The notes under the pieces were generated by a model. The model worked only from the letters and a program-made list of their open reading frames with translations. It was not told the origin of the DNA and did no database searches. A DNA stretch of 64,000 bases from Caenorhabditis remanei. Taxonomy: Eukaryota > Nematoda > Chromadorea > Rhabditida > Rhabditidae. Position 1 is the first letter of the stretch. Every line of letters begins with the position of its first letter. The translations under genes and the position numbers were made by a program. Location: assembly GCF_010183535.1 (NCBI RefSeq), contig NC_071331.1:8928001-8992000 (forward strand). Reading direction: 5' to 3'. Positions 32,104 through 44,031 of the stretch are shown in pieces.

Positions 32104-32820
32104 ATGGATGAAAATAGTGAAGGCATACGCTTCTTCTCTTTTTTCGAAAAATTCAGTTTCACTATTCTCAGAACTTTCAACCGGATTCTGGAGTACCCTA
32201 TTCTTTTCAGCTCTTCTGGAACCTACTATTTACCCAGTTCGCGTGAAAAGTTGAGCAACAAAAAAGGAGAAGAAGTAGGAGTTCGACTTAAAAAAAACGA
32301 AAGAAAAAGAAAAGGAAGGGAACAAAAAAATCGACACAAAAGCGGTTCGGGGGGGGGGGGACCCGTCGAAAAGTATTGGGGAGGAAAAGAGGAGAAAAGG
32401 GGGATGTCTATGTCTACGCTCTCTCCCCGTCACCCTTGCTCAAATAAATTCCGAATTCAAGCAATGGCTACAACTGCTCCGCCACAACACCACCACACGT
32501 CAGTCAGCAGCTCCAGCAAAAAGTAGAAGAAGAAGGGGGGAAGAAAAGGAGTAAAGTGAGGAAGAAAGAGTGAATGAATCGATGAGGCACTGGGGAGAAG
32601 GGGGGGAAGAAGAGAGCGCAAAAGGGGAAAAAGAAGAAACAGAGACAATTTTGGATTGGAAAAGGAGGGGGGCAAATGGTGTTGACATGCAATCTTATGT
32701 GAGGAAGAGAGCAGAAGAAGACGGGGAGGTGCTGATTGATAGAAAAAGGAAAGAGATGGGAGGGAAAGAAGTCGTTCGGGGGAAATGACGTTATTGATGT
32801 GTGGATGGGTGGATAGAAAA
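32104..32820. other. Purine-rich tract with G12 run
   Basis: One strand is strongly purine-rich (GAAGAAG, GGGGAAG words) from about 32265 to 32810, and includes twelve consecutive G at 32349-32360. Open frames exist on both strands but are low-complexity Lys/Glu/Arg or Ser/Pro/Phe, as expected from composition alone. I call no gene. The G run could form a quadruplex. Confidence 0.6.
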
Positions 32821-35207
32821 GAGCAGTTGAATAATTAGAAAATGTGACTCAGGGGAGTGATGAGAAGTGAGAAATATAGAAAGTATGAATTAATTAATCT
32901 ATGTATTCAGAATGACTCAAAAGTTTTGTAGCTATGTATATAGGAATAAAAGCAGCGACACTTGTAGAAAACTCTCCCGGAAAACGTAAAATTGAAACAG
33001 AAAATATGGATCGTGAAACCAGGTGTTTGGAAACCAAGTAGTCCAGAGCTCTATATCACAGTTCTTGAGACAGAGCTGTGTCGCATTGCAGAGTTGTTCG
33101 GAATTTCGAATCCCGAAAAATTTTTTTCTAAAAGGACAGAAATTAGGCTTTTATTCTGCCAAAAACTAACTTTCCCAGATTTTTGAGAATTTTATAATCT
33201 CTTCTCTTAAGGTTTTCGAATCTTTGCGATAAAATCTACTTCAGACTTCCGTTTTAGAAAAAAATCCCTTCCGCAAAAGTCTGCTGTGCTGCTATGTTTC
33301 AGAATTTACAGATAAGTTTGAGTTGTCGAGTCAAGTTGTTCGGTCGTTCGGATTACTAGTATGTAACAAAGGATAAATGTTTTCTCACATTTTGTGATCC
33401 CAAATTGTTCAGATAACAATACCGCACACTCTGTCTAGTCAATGAAACAATTCATTGAAACAGAAGTTTAAAAAAAACTGCTGTTTCAATATTTCATCAA
33501 AAATTTATCTGTGAATACTGGAAACTAATTGTTCCTTTCAACTCAAAAAAATTAACTTTGTGCAGAAATCGATACCATGACAGCCTATCAAAGTTGGGCG
33601 TTTTCAACTGAAAATTCCAAATATGTATATCAAACATGTGAATACCAATCTCTGGAGATTACAAGCCATGAATTTTGAGCACCACAGGTGGTGCCGTTAT
33701 AATAGAGTTTTTAGAGAGTATCAAAGGATAGAAATTTTCTCAACTTTTGTAATTCCCTATCTTTCAGAGAACAAATAATTCCTCACATATTGTCAAGTCA
33801 AATAAAAAACTCATTGTAACAGGAGTAAAAAACTACTGTATCATAATTTTGTGAAAAAGTTATGGGTGAATACGGGAAACTAGTTGAGTACTGTAACTAC
33901 GTCCCACTTAAAAGAAGCTCTGTACAAAAAGTAACTGAAGCAGACGTTAAGTTTGAAATAACGTCATAATGCATGGTAGTTTCACAAACGTTTGAACCTA
34001 AAAATCTAAAACTTTATGTGAGTGATTCATGTACAGCAAGAAAAGCGTTTAAAAAGAAAAGGTCAGACTTACAATTTGTTAAAAAAATAGAACACAGGAC
34101 AAAAATACTTTCAATGAGAAGACTCTTGGGGATAAAGTGATAGATGAGAATGAATACCGATGTTTTCAATATTTTTAATGTTACAAAAGTTCTGTAACTG
34201 TTTGGAAGATGGAATTAGGTGTTTCTCGCGCATCTTTTGACTTATTGAAGAACATAACAAACGAATAATAGAATCTCGCAGTTTATATGAAAACTAACAG
34301 TACTAGAGAAGACTATTGTAATTTGGAATTGAACTCAATATCTTTCCGAATTATGTCAAGAATTAAAAAAAACTTTGTTTTCGAATGTTAACTTTTGCAA
34401 ACTAACCGTCAGCCCAGAAACAGACTCCTCGAAACTGGAATGTTTAGTAAAAAAACATACAAAACATTTGAAAGTTTTTGAGTTCTCCGAACAAGTAGCA
34501 ATTTTCAGCAAAATAAAATTTTCCTAAGATTGTTAAAAGAAAACATACAGTGAAGTAAAAAATGTATTTTTTTTTAAGTTTCTGAAACAGTTGTATGATT
34601 TAGAGCGAAGCTTTATGGCTAAACAGTAGTTTCTTATCAGTAAGACTTAGGACCAAAGGTACCGGATAAATGTATAATTTCGCTCCGGAATGAGTTTGGC
34701 ATCGAAACCAGATGAATAGCATTTGACGATTGGAGGTCTCCAAAAATTAATTAAGAGGTTCTATCAGAAAAAGAGTGTTACGTAAATGTTCTTCACACTT
34801 TTCTCAATAGCTTTGCAAAATTTGGTACTGTTTTCTACAAAAATACAAGTTTTACAGGGGTTTGAAGTGTAAAACTCCATATATTATCACTACCAAACTT
34901 TGACAGCCCGGGAGATATGAGTAACAAGTAAAGAGTGGTGGTCCGGTGGTCAAAAAATGAGAATCAAGACCTTTTCTATCCTGTTTTTGATACACCGGTC
35001 ATGGAAATAAAAATTTGCGATTTCTCGAATTTTCACGATTTTCGAAAATTTTACAAAAACTTGTAAAACATGATTTTTTACAGAATGTTAATCAATTATA
35101 ACAGAAACTCAGCAATAAATGTTTTCCCAAAGTTCCAAGGCAATACGGCCAATTTGAAAGAAGTTATGGCCCAAAAACCAAAACTTCATATCCTATTGAG
35201 CGGTACT
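32821..35207. other. Intergenic with a diverged dispersed repeat
   Basis: Two direct copies of a roughly 240-bp sequence (about 33345-33560 and 33705-33910) share words such as CAAAGGATA, AATTTTCTCA and GAATAC.GGAAACTA. A third copy lies inverted at about 37335-37570. Ends are not clear to me. No gene is seen. Confidence 0.5.
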
Positions 35208-35215
35208 GTACATAC

Positions 35216-35921
35216 TAGAGTGTCGTCCCGCGAGAATCAGTTACAGCACTTTGCGAGAATTCCAGCTGAATCCAGCATCGTCTTGTTTCGTTCTGTCTCG
35301 TTTTGTCCATCATAAAGTTCAGCATATTCTCGTTCAGCATAGTTCAGCAAAGTTCAGTTCAGAAAAAAATCATTTACAGCATATTCCAGCACGTTTCATT
35401 TATTTTTCATTCCCGCACAATTTCATGCTGGACATTGCGAGAATCTCGTGAGACAAACGTGGTCCTTCTTTTGTATAAAAGAATATAATTTTGACGTTTC
35501 TACTCATTTTTTCATGCAGATTTTTACAAAATGAATGTTGAAAATAAAGCAAAATTGACATTTTTAGAACCGTGACCTTCGAAAAAAGTTCAAAATGAAG
35601 GAACACTGTACTTGATTCACAATGAAAGATCACGGAAATAACACTTTAGCATAGATTTTTCTATTTTTCTCACAGAAAAATAATTCACGTTCGTCTCGCG
35701 AGATTCTCGCAATGTCCAGCAAGAAATTATGCGGGAATGAAAAATAAATGAAACGTGCTGGAATATGCTGTAACTAAACTTTTGCTGATCTGAACTTTGC
35801 TGAACTATGCTGAACGAGAATATGCTGAACTTTATGCTGGACAAAACGAGACAGAGCAAAACGAGACGATTGCGAGAATATGCTGGAATCAGCTGGAATC
35901 GTCTCGCGATACGACACTCTA
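35216..35921. mobile_element. hAT-like foldback element, 706 bp
   Basis: The ends are TAGAGTGTCG and CGACACTCTA, with arms of about 240 bp that are inverted copies (TCTCGCGAGA, AGCATATTC and TTCAGCA words). It is flanked by GTACATAC (35208-35215) and CTACATAC (35922-35929), an 8-bp duplication with one mismatch, which is the hAT signature. The arms are themselves built of short AGTTCAGCA-type repeats. It is non-coding. Confidence 0.85.
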
Positions 35922-35929
35922 CTACATAC

Positions 35930-36756
35930 TAATATAACTCCTTGTCGTGTCATTAAAACAGCTTTCGGAAACAATAGCTGTTATTCTGGTAATTTATTCA
36001 GAAAGATAACCTCACTAATGACATATTGAAGCGACTTGCTCATTAATTGATAACTTGAAACATTATTTTCAAATGCGAATAGCAAATGTTTTAATGTTCC
36101 ATCAAGAAGTTCGCAGTGGATTCTACAAGCTGTTTATTATATTTCAAAAAAAATTTTAAAGAACAAGTCGACTTTGAAATTTTGTGAAGATTTCCTCTGC
36201 GCCGAATTTTGCAATCCATATAATTGAAAAACGATCATTTTCTATTGGTTAGAAAAAAAAGGATGAATCATAAAAGTATTTTTGTGTAACTGCGTTATTC
36301 TTTATTTAAAAAAATATCCGAGTTTCAGCAATTCCTTATTGTATAAAGTGGGTTGGACAAAATCGATAAGCAACAGATATGCAGATGGTGATGAAGTTGT
36401 CAGTTCCGATAATGAGAAAAAAAGGAATTTGAAAACTTGAAGATATTCATCATCTTTTTTTTTGATGGGATTGAGGTTTATAAAAAGATTATGAGTAGCC
36501 CATGCCCTCTTACAACTTTTTAAAAAACAACAAGAACACTGTCAATGTGCGTATGAGCATGTAGGAAAAGATAGGTTATTATAATACATCTACAACCTTG
36601 AAAAATTATTAACTCTCGGGAGAAAACTGGATGAGGGGGGAATACATCTAAAAATATATTCATAAAACGATATATAGAATCAAACTGAAAAAACTCAAAT
36701 TGACGATCTTCAGTTTCTCTTTGCCACAACCATTTCTGAATCCTTTCTCATTTTCT
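35930..36756. other. Intergenic, duplicated at 47.1-47.9 kb
   Basis: 35935-36400 matches 47085-47680 with indels (GTGTCATTAAAACAGCTTTCGG in both; the second copy has the 120-bp palindrome inserted). It is part of a larger direct duplication that includes the SSUH2 exon fragment that follows. No gene is seen. Confidence 0.6.
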
Positions 36757-36945
36757 GATTGGAATTGAATTCATGTAGTGGCTTTGCTGGAAAATAAAAG
36801 TAGTCAATTGAGAAGAGAGAAGAAAATATATTACCCTAATCACTCGACACACTACCATACATTTCTGAAGATGTTGCGCACAAAACAGCTTCGACATATT
36901 ATTCACGTCCTCTTGAGGAGGGTACTTCGAAATGGGAATTATCTG
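36757..36945 (-). pseudogene. SSUH2-like last-exon fragment
   Basis: The minus strand reads the penultimate exon and the start of the last exon of the SSUH2-like gene (NNMSKL-type CAQHLQKC region), with the intron between them. It matches 51790-51975 in copy C. It carries substitutions and an indel at the codons after KYP, and the rest of the gene is absent. Confidence 0.75.
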
Positions 36946-39615
36946 AAAATGTCTTTATAATTAAATTCAAGAATAGCTCAAAGTTTTCGATAAAAGCTAA
37001 TAATTGAAACGATATTTTGAAAAAAATACAACATGTATGAAATATGGAAACATTTCTGCTGTTGCGCTATGATCTCAAAGTGTTGATTTAAAGAAATCTA
37101 CAGTACGGCGATATTATCCATGGGAACTGATTCTTGCCAATTTCTGAAAAAAAACAATGATTTCCTTTTGAGCGGCAAAGAAGAAGACTAGAGAGAAATT
37201 CCATTACTCCTTCTCAACAAAAATGCTTTTCAAATTACTAACTCATCGTAAATCTGAAAGAGATCGTCATTTGAGGAAAAGTTAAACACAACACAAATCC
37301 ATTTTCAATAGGAGTGGCTTTTAGTTTCCGGAATTGAAATGCTGAATACAACTAGTTTCCAATATTCACCGATAACTTTTTCATGAAATATTGAAACTAT
37401 AGCTTTTTTTAAACTCCTGTTTTAATGAGTTGTTTTATTGACTCGACAAAGTGTGCGGAATTAATCTTAATCTCAAAGATAGGGAAAAAAGGGAAAGAAG
37501 AATTTCGTTCGTTTAATGGAAGAGAGGGAATTACAAAAGTTCAGAAAATATTTATCCTTTGATAGATAAGTAGTGATCAAATCTTCACAACAACTTTACT
37601 TGAAAAATCAAACTTCTCTGTAAATTCTGAAACATAGAAGCACAGTTTTAGTAAGTCTCAGGCTCAATTTGCTCATTGGGAACACTAATATTCTGTGGGT
37701 TTACTGATAGAAAGAGTGAACTTGTACGGTTTTTGAATTTGAAACATGCCAAATGCGTCTCGCACCGTAAACTTACTGTAGTTAATTTTATAGGGTTTCT
37801 CATGAATTTGTCAGCTAAAATCAATTTCAAAAAATGGTTTTTTAAATAGTTCCTGTTTATTGTCAATTTCACGAGAAGAGAAAACTAAAGTAACGAGAAA
37901 AATAACTAAAATGAACTACAGTAAGAAGTTTTCGCTGCGAGACCCGTTCGAAAAATTAGATGCGCCTTTAAAGCCATGCGGTGCAGTGTTGTGAATTTAT
38001 AATAGAGACAAGACAGTGAATTTGTATAGCAGACTTTTTTTTTGAAACACAACTGAAGCAGAAGATAAATTTGTGAAGTTCAGAACACGCAAATTGAAAA
38101 TTTTTAGTGTTTAGACAGAAAAATTAGTTTCGCTATTTTCAGTTTTTTTTCATTCTTTCTCCAATTTTGGTTTTCCAAAAAAAATGAAAAATCTGAGGGA
38201 AAGAAAGTTATTTATTTATTTATTTACTTCAAGGGATAAGAGACTATAAGATACAAAGAAGACTTGAAACATATCCCTCACGAGATAGTCTTAAGTAAAG
38301 AAAAAAAAATAGGACTAATAAGGTGCATGTCATAAAAAGAATAACGGGGGGAAGGAAACAATTGAAATGACTACAACGGGTTAGAACTGAAATATGGAAT
38401 TGAGATCAAGGGGAATTAAAGGAACTAGGCAATTAAAGGCAGGGAATAGAAAAAACTGTTAATTATGCAACAAGAAGGGGGCAAGAAATATTAGAACCGG
38501 GTGATTGAGGAATCAAGTAAAATAATAAATTGTGAGGGAGAAAGAAAAATATTTACATTGTAGGTAATGGCATTCCAAAACGGAACAGTAAAAGAGAAAA
38601 AGTTATCAGATAGAGGACATAGATAGACAAGAGCCATGGGTCTTCTGGGAGAGTTTGAGAGTCTGACATAGGTGTTAAGGAAGGGGAAGTGAGATGCGCC
38701 AAAAGGGAAGTGAGATGCGCCAGAAGTTAGACATTATTCGTTCATGAGAGTGGCATGTTGTGAATTTCACTTTACTTTGGTGATTTCTAGGTCGTTACGA
38801 TCCTCTTTCCATATCACGAAATAACCCGACCTTTCTAGAAATTAATGAGTTTGACATAAACCAACCAATGGTTGTTTCAGTGTCAGGCTATTTTTCGGAG
38901 CCGACTGAAACTGAACAATTGCAATTGTGATTTTTGTCATCAGGTTCAAGTTTGAAATAAGAGAATACCAAGTATAGAGCGGGCAACTTTAGGTTTGAAT
39001 GGAGTAGAATTAATTTTCAGAACAGATATCATGATTTCGCGAAACTAGGACTAATTGATAACTAGCTTTTAATTTCTTCCTGAAACTGAAATTTTTGCTG
39101 AAAATGCTTTCTGATTCAGAAACTGACAAAGGTTTCATTTTTCTTTTTTTCTGTTTTCTGTTTTTTCTGTTTCTTATTGCCATGTTACACATTTATAATT
39201 TGTGTCGTATAGTGCTGAAAATATATAATTGTTATGGTATTCGAAAGCTCCCCTCTACCTGATCGTTGATAATTAACTGTTAGGGTTCTGCTGATCAACA
39301 TTCATATTTCACGAATTGATATAATCTTCTCATTAAAACAGAACATTGAGAGTAACACAATCTAACCAGGAGTCATTCCCACATTTACACTGATTCAATG
39401 TTTCAGATGGCTTTTAAATTTTTTTCTACTTCCCAAGTGGGAGGGGTGACTGGGTGGTTCTATAAGTGTCCGTGTACATCAGCCATACATTTTTTGTGAG
39501 AGATAGCAAATCAGGTTCGCCGTCTAAAATTCCATACTGTTTCATGGTAATGATAATTATCTGTGAATCCTGCTGATTATTGCTCACAAGTTTTTCGCGA
39601 ATAAATCTTTTTCAG
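36946..39615. other. Intergenic, inverted homologue of copy C intron 1
   Basis: 37640-38900 is, in inverted orientation, a diverged copy of 61000-61510 in intron 1 of SSUH2 copy C (GTTTACTGATAGAAAGAG and its neighbourhood, and the AGGTCGTTACGATCCTCTTT stem). It is therefore the 5' flank of SSUH2 copy A. A 21-bp tandem duplication lies at about 38682-38725. The equivalent of exon 1 was searched for and not found. Confidence 0.55.
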
Positions 39616-42180
39616 CAACAGCGACAAGTAAAATGCAATACTTCGACGACATCATTCTATTTGGAGAGTTTGAATGTCGAGAAGCATTGGAAAGAGAAGT
39701 GAAAAGACATCGATACTGGAAGACCAAGGCAGTCAAGAAATTGAATTTCGACAGGATTGAAACATCTACAAGTATTCAGTACATTCTGGGGTCATTCACT
39801 GAGGCCAGATCGACTTCTGAAGCAAATGAGGCGGCTAACTTCGCAGAGATGAGTGAGGCTTCTTGCTCAATGTCAGGGGGAGGAGCGTTAAGTCCATGGG
39901 ATTTCGAAGTGATGCCGAATCAGTTGTTTGTTGATCAGGTGAAACTTCAAAGTTTGAGTTGGAATTATTAAAAATTGTGTTTCAATGATTGCTAATTCAG
40001 AACAATGGGGAAAGGGTTCAATTTGGCCAAAACTTTTTTCAGGTTAGCGTCTTCGAAATGCCCGGTTCGAGTCAAATAAATCCGTGCTCTGCTTGCAATT
40101 CGGAAGGCACCATTCACTGTTTTCATTGTAGAGGATATGGAACAGACAAGTGCTCATTTTGTATGTTAGTCATTGAAAAATATTGAAAACTTCGGTTTCA
40201 ACATCTTTCTTTTTTTACGCTGGTTTTGGAATATTGCTTCAACCATACCTACATATTGATTTTTAAATGATCGTAACTTTTCAGAGGAACCGGTATGAAG
40301 TCAGAAGTGGCCCACCCGGCTGTCTACACTCATCCAATGATTGCCACATTCCCGCCACATTCCCACATGCAGATCTGTCACGTGGATATGCATCATCGTC
40401 GACTGGTCAGGCACGGTGGGTCTGGAAGTGGTAAGCATATTTTGTTCATGCTTTTGTATCAATTTTGGTTTCTTTTTTTATGGTTTCATTTTTCATACTT
40501 GGATGGAACTTTTCTACTGTTTCGTGTGTGTTGTATTTTTGTAGTTGTCTGGAGAGTTCCATTGTTTGCGGCGCAATAGCAACTTATAATTCCTAATTTA
40601 GAAAGCAATTCTTACGGAATCGGAACCCCTATGCATTTCATGTCAAAAACTGGAGTACCACCACCTGGAATTGGTACCCATGATTTGTGTTACATGTGTC
40701 ATGGAAGAGGAATAAAAGAGTGTCATCATTGCAAGGGAGGCGGGAAGAAGCCGTGTACTTCTTGCTCTGGAACGGGTTCGGTCAGGAATTATACGAGGAT
40801 TAAGGTGCATTTGTGAGTTCTCAAATTGATTGGGGTAGTAGTGGACTAGAATGCAAGACCGCATTTTGAAATAGTGATTATACCCTACAAAGATGTTACT
40901 ATAATTATCAGTTAGTGTCTTCAAAACAACTGTTAGCGAAACCAACAATAATGGTAAATCGATCTATTTGTAAAAGCACAACTTGAAACAGTAAAATGTG
41001 AATTTTCAGCAAAAATGAGAAGTCCGAACACTACACGGAATGTGAGATACCTGAGAAACTACTGTTGCAAGCGGAAGGGACACGGATATTCGAGGAAGAA
41101 CAAGACTATGTTATTATACTGTTCCAGTATCTAGATATTACATTGTACCTATTGTTAAACTTTATTAAATACAAATTTTTCAGATAATTCCCATCTCGAA
41201 GTACCCCAAGTGGACGTGAATAATATGTCGAAGCTCTTCTGTGCCCAACATCTTCAGAAATGTATGGGAGTGTGTCGAGTGATTAGGGTAATTTATTTCC
41301 TTTTCTCTTCTCAATTGACTATTTTTATTTTTCAGCAACGTCACTACATGAATGTAATTCCAATCAGTAAAGTACACTTTTCATTAGGAAATGAGAAAGG
41401 AATATTCTATGTTTATGGAACACAGAAACTGTGTTTCTTCCCTAATTTCCCGTCGAAATGTGTGATTTTATAATTTATTTCTCTTCAGCTTTTATCGTGC
41501 TTTCTGTCGAAAAATGAACATTTTGACCACAGTTTGTTGTTCAGAAGAACGAATGAGTTTCAAACATCTGGTACAGAAAACTGCCTTCACACCTTAGATA
41601 TTAATCAATTAAAAAAACAGTCAGAATACACATTATGCAATTGAAACGGAAAGATTTACATGCTTCAAAGACAAAATAATTTGCTGCTTCTAACCTCAAT
41701 GTTTTGTATAATAGTAACAGTTGGACATTTAGACTACGTATTTTTTCCAACTATACAAGCTATTTAAAAAAATATTAGAAACAAAATTCAACATCCAAAC
41801 ATCACGAAACAGTTCATTTCATTCAGATGAAATTGACCAACTGGAATTATAATTAGTTGGAAAATCCAAACTTGAAGAACAATGGAATCCGTAAATTTTC
41901 TACTAGTTTTTAATGTTTCGTGCATATTTTATTTATGGTTTTTCAATAGGAAGCTGATCCCGAAACTGCTCTACTACCTTTATTTCGGACTTTGATGATG
42001 AGCATGCAACAAGCATGTGGTTCTAGTCGATTTCCTTAAATACTGATACTGTAGTTACACATGTCAAAGTCAAATAGTCATTTTTCCAGAATGAGAAACT
42101 CAGCTACACCGAGAAGAAATTTTCGTTCTAGGTTATTCTATAGTTAGACATTAAGGAGTGCATTTATTGTAATTCACTGT
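39300..42180 (+). repeat. Left arm of large inverted repeat
   Basis: This is the reverse complement of about 43280-46300, including the whole SSUH2 copy A/B pair and about 0.7 kb beyond their 3' ends (for example TTAGACATTAAGGAGTGCATTTATTG at 42146 and its complement at 43313). The arms are separated by about 1.1 kb. The outer limit is approximate, set by where upstream sequences GTGTACATCAGCCATA (39471) and its complement (46298) stop matching. Confidence 0.75.
39616..41472 (+). pseudogene. SSUH2-like gene copy A, truncated by frameshift
   Basis: Exons equivalent to 2-8 of copy C are present: 39616-39938, 40043-40164, 40285-40430, 40602-40812, 41010-41109, 41184-about 41288 and about 41336-41472. 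Pairs of CxxC zinc motifs (CSACNSEGTIHCFHC, CYMCHGRGIKECHHC) are retained. Damage: no exon 1 is found; two splice donors are weakened (GTTAGT at 40165 and GTTATT at 41110, against GTGAGT in copy C); and one C is missing from a C run near 41205, giving a TGA at 41217-41219. That removes the last 70 or so residues, including the CVIL tail. In exon 4 an 11-bp gain and a 5-bp loss compensate and leave about 17 residues in another frame. It may be transcribed but is probably not functional. Confidence 0.8.
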
Positions 42181-42189
42181 ATCATACGT

Positions 42190-42671
42190 TACCAACCATG
42201 TTCATTCACAAGCGGGATCTTCGGCTTCAGGCCAGTGGCTTCAGAAGTGTCCATTGGGATGGGCGGTGGCGGCATATCTTCTTTCTTCGGGACGGTTCCC
42301 TTCGGGGCTGTCGATGGTGGAGGCGGCATGGATGCGGAGACGGTTTGTCGGCAGGTTGTAGCAGGGCTTCACAGGAAGCGGATTGAGTGAACTTCTGGTC
42401 GATTCTTCTTCCTTTTATGCACCAAAATGTAGAGCAGATCGTTATCTCCAGGGCACGCGGTCACGATTGAAGGCCAAGGTCACGGGTATTTGCTGTGGTC
42501 GAGAAAATTAGCATTGCCAGACGGTTGGAGGGTCACGTAGGTTAGTTAGTGTATTATTAATGTGGAGTTGTAGTCTGGTGGAGACAGTTGTAATTATGTT
42601 GGAGCCGTTGTGGCTTTGGTAGATTGTGTTAGGTCGTGAATTGAGACCTATTAATTCCGCGACAGTTCACA
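42190..42671 (-). mobile_element. Remnant of an LTR retrotransposon (LTR, primer site, gag start)
   Basis: On the minus strand, 42671-42428 runs from TGTGAACTGTCGCGG to GATCTGCTCTACA (TG...CA, 244 bp), followed by TTT and TGGTGCATAAAAGG, which looks like a primer site. From ATG at about 42329 there is a short Pro-rich frame (MPPPPSTAPKG...PMDTSEATGLKPKI). It breaks off near 42190 where the inverted-repeat arm begins. I read it as the 5' end of a retroelement truncated by the rearrangement. Assignment is by layout only. Confidence 0.45.
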
Positions 42672-43279
42672 AATGTATATTTTACCGTTCTGAAAACTTC
42701 TTGAAGTATCATCATTTTTGAGAGGTAGTCAATAATCACAAGTGGCTCTATATTTATGTCGGGCAGTGTATTAATGAATGGAACACAATTCACACTGAAT
42801 AGAAACACATCTTTGTGATTTTCATCTGTAGCTGAAACAGTAGCAGTTATGAGATTTCATAGATTCAAAAAATAGCAGTAAAAATTATTCCTGTCTCAAC
42901 CGGGTACTTTTCAGTTGTTGGTCCCTTTATTGAATGGTTTTGATTCAGCTGTCAATACGAAACTAAACTTTTCAACTACACAGAGAAAGTTAACATTTGT
43001 TTTATTAGCTTTTTTGATGGTGTTTCTGATAAATGGAAGAATAGTTATCTAAGAAGAGAAAAGATAATTCATTACATTAATCTATCGATACATTTCCATA
43101 TATTTCTGAAGATATTGAGCACAAAACAACTTTGACATGATATTCACGAGAACAGTTTCGAAAATGTTACAATCCGAAAATAAATGCTATTACTCAAACT
43201 ATGTAATACAGGGAAAAACCAGCAATGTTTTCACTCTGATAAACATCTTATTGAATGCATTTTCTGTTTCACAGAGTCT
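42672..43279. other. Spacer of the inverted repeat
   Basis: No gene is seen. At about 43085-43150 there is another decayed piece of the SSUH2 last exons (TTTCTGAAGATATTGAGCACAAAACAAC). At 43205-43300 the sequence resembles 48690-48790 and 50100-50200. Confidence 0.45.
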
Positions 43280-44031
43280 TGTTTGGAGTCGAATTACAGT
43301 GAATTACAATAAATGCACTCCTTAATGTCTAACTATAGAATAACCTAGAACGAAAATTTCTTCACTGTGTAGCTGAATTTCTCATTCTGGAAAAATGACT
43401 ATTTGACTTTGACATGTGTAACTACAGTATCAGTATTTAAGGAAATCGATTTAAGAAGAGGGTCCGACTAGAACCACATGCTTGTTGCATGCTCATCATC
43501 AAAGTCCGAAATAAAGGTAGTAGAGCAGTTTCGGGATCAGCTTCCTATTGAAAAACCATAAATAAAATATGCACGAAACATTAAAAACTAGTAGAAAATT
43601 TACGGATTCCATTCTTCTTCAAGTTTGATTTTACCAACTAATTATAATTCCAGTTGGTCAATTTCTTCTGAATGAAATGAACTGTTTCGTGATGTTTGGA
43701 TGTTGACTTTTGTTTCTAATATTTTGTTAAATATAATAGCTTGTACAGTTGACAAAATATACGTAGTCTAAATGTACTACTGTTACTACAAAACATTGAG
43801 GTTAGAAGCAGCAAATTATTTCGTCTTTGAAACATGTAAATCTTTCCGTTTCAATTGCATAATGTAGATTCGGAACGTTTTTTTTAAATTGATTAAATAT
43901 CTAAGGTGTGAAGGCAGTTTTCTGCGCCAGATGTTTGAAACTCATTCGTTCTTCTAAACAACAAACTGTGGTCAAAAATTCATTTTTCGACTGAAAGCAC
44001 GGTAAAAGCTGAAGAGAAATAAATTACAAAA

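Noticed and set aside
32104..32526. 140-codon frame in purine-rich DNA
   Set aside because: Composition alone explains it; no exon borders, no domain, and equally long frames exist on the other strand.
40151..40175. Loss of the splice donor in SSUH2 copy A exon 3, with the nearer GTATGT used instead
   Set aside because: The homologous position still has a GT (GTTAGT at 40165), so the donor is weakened, not lost. The decisive lesion in copy A is the frameshift in exon 7.
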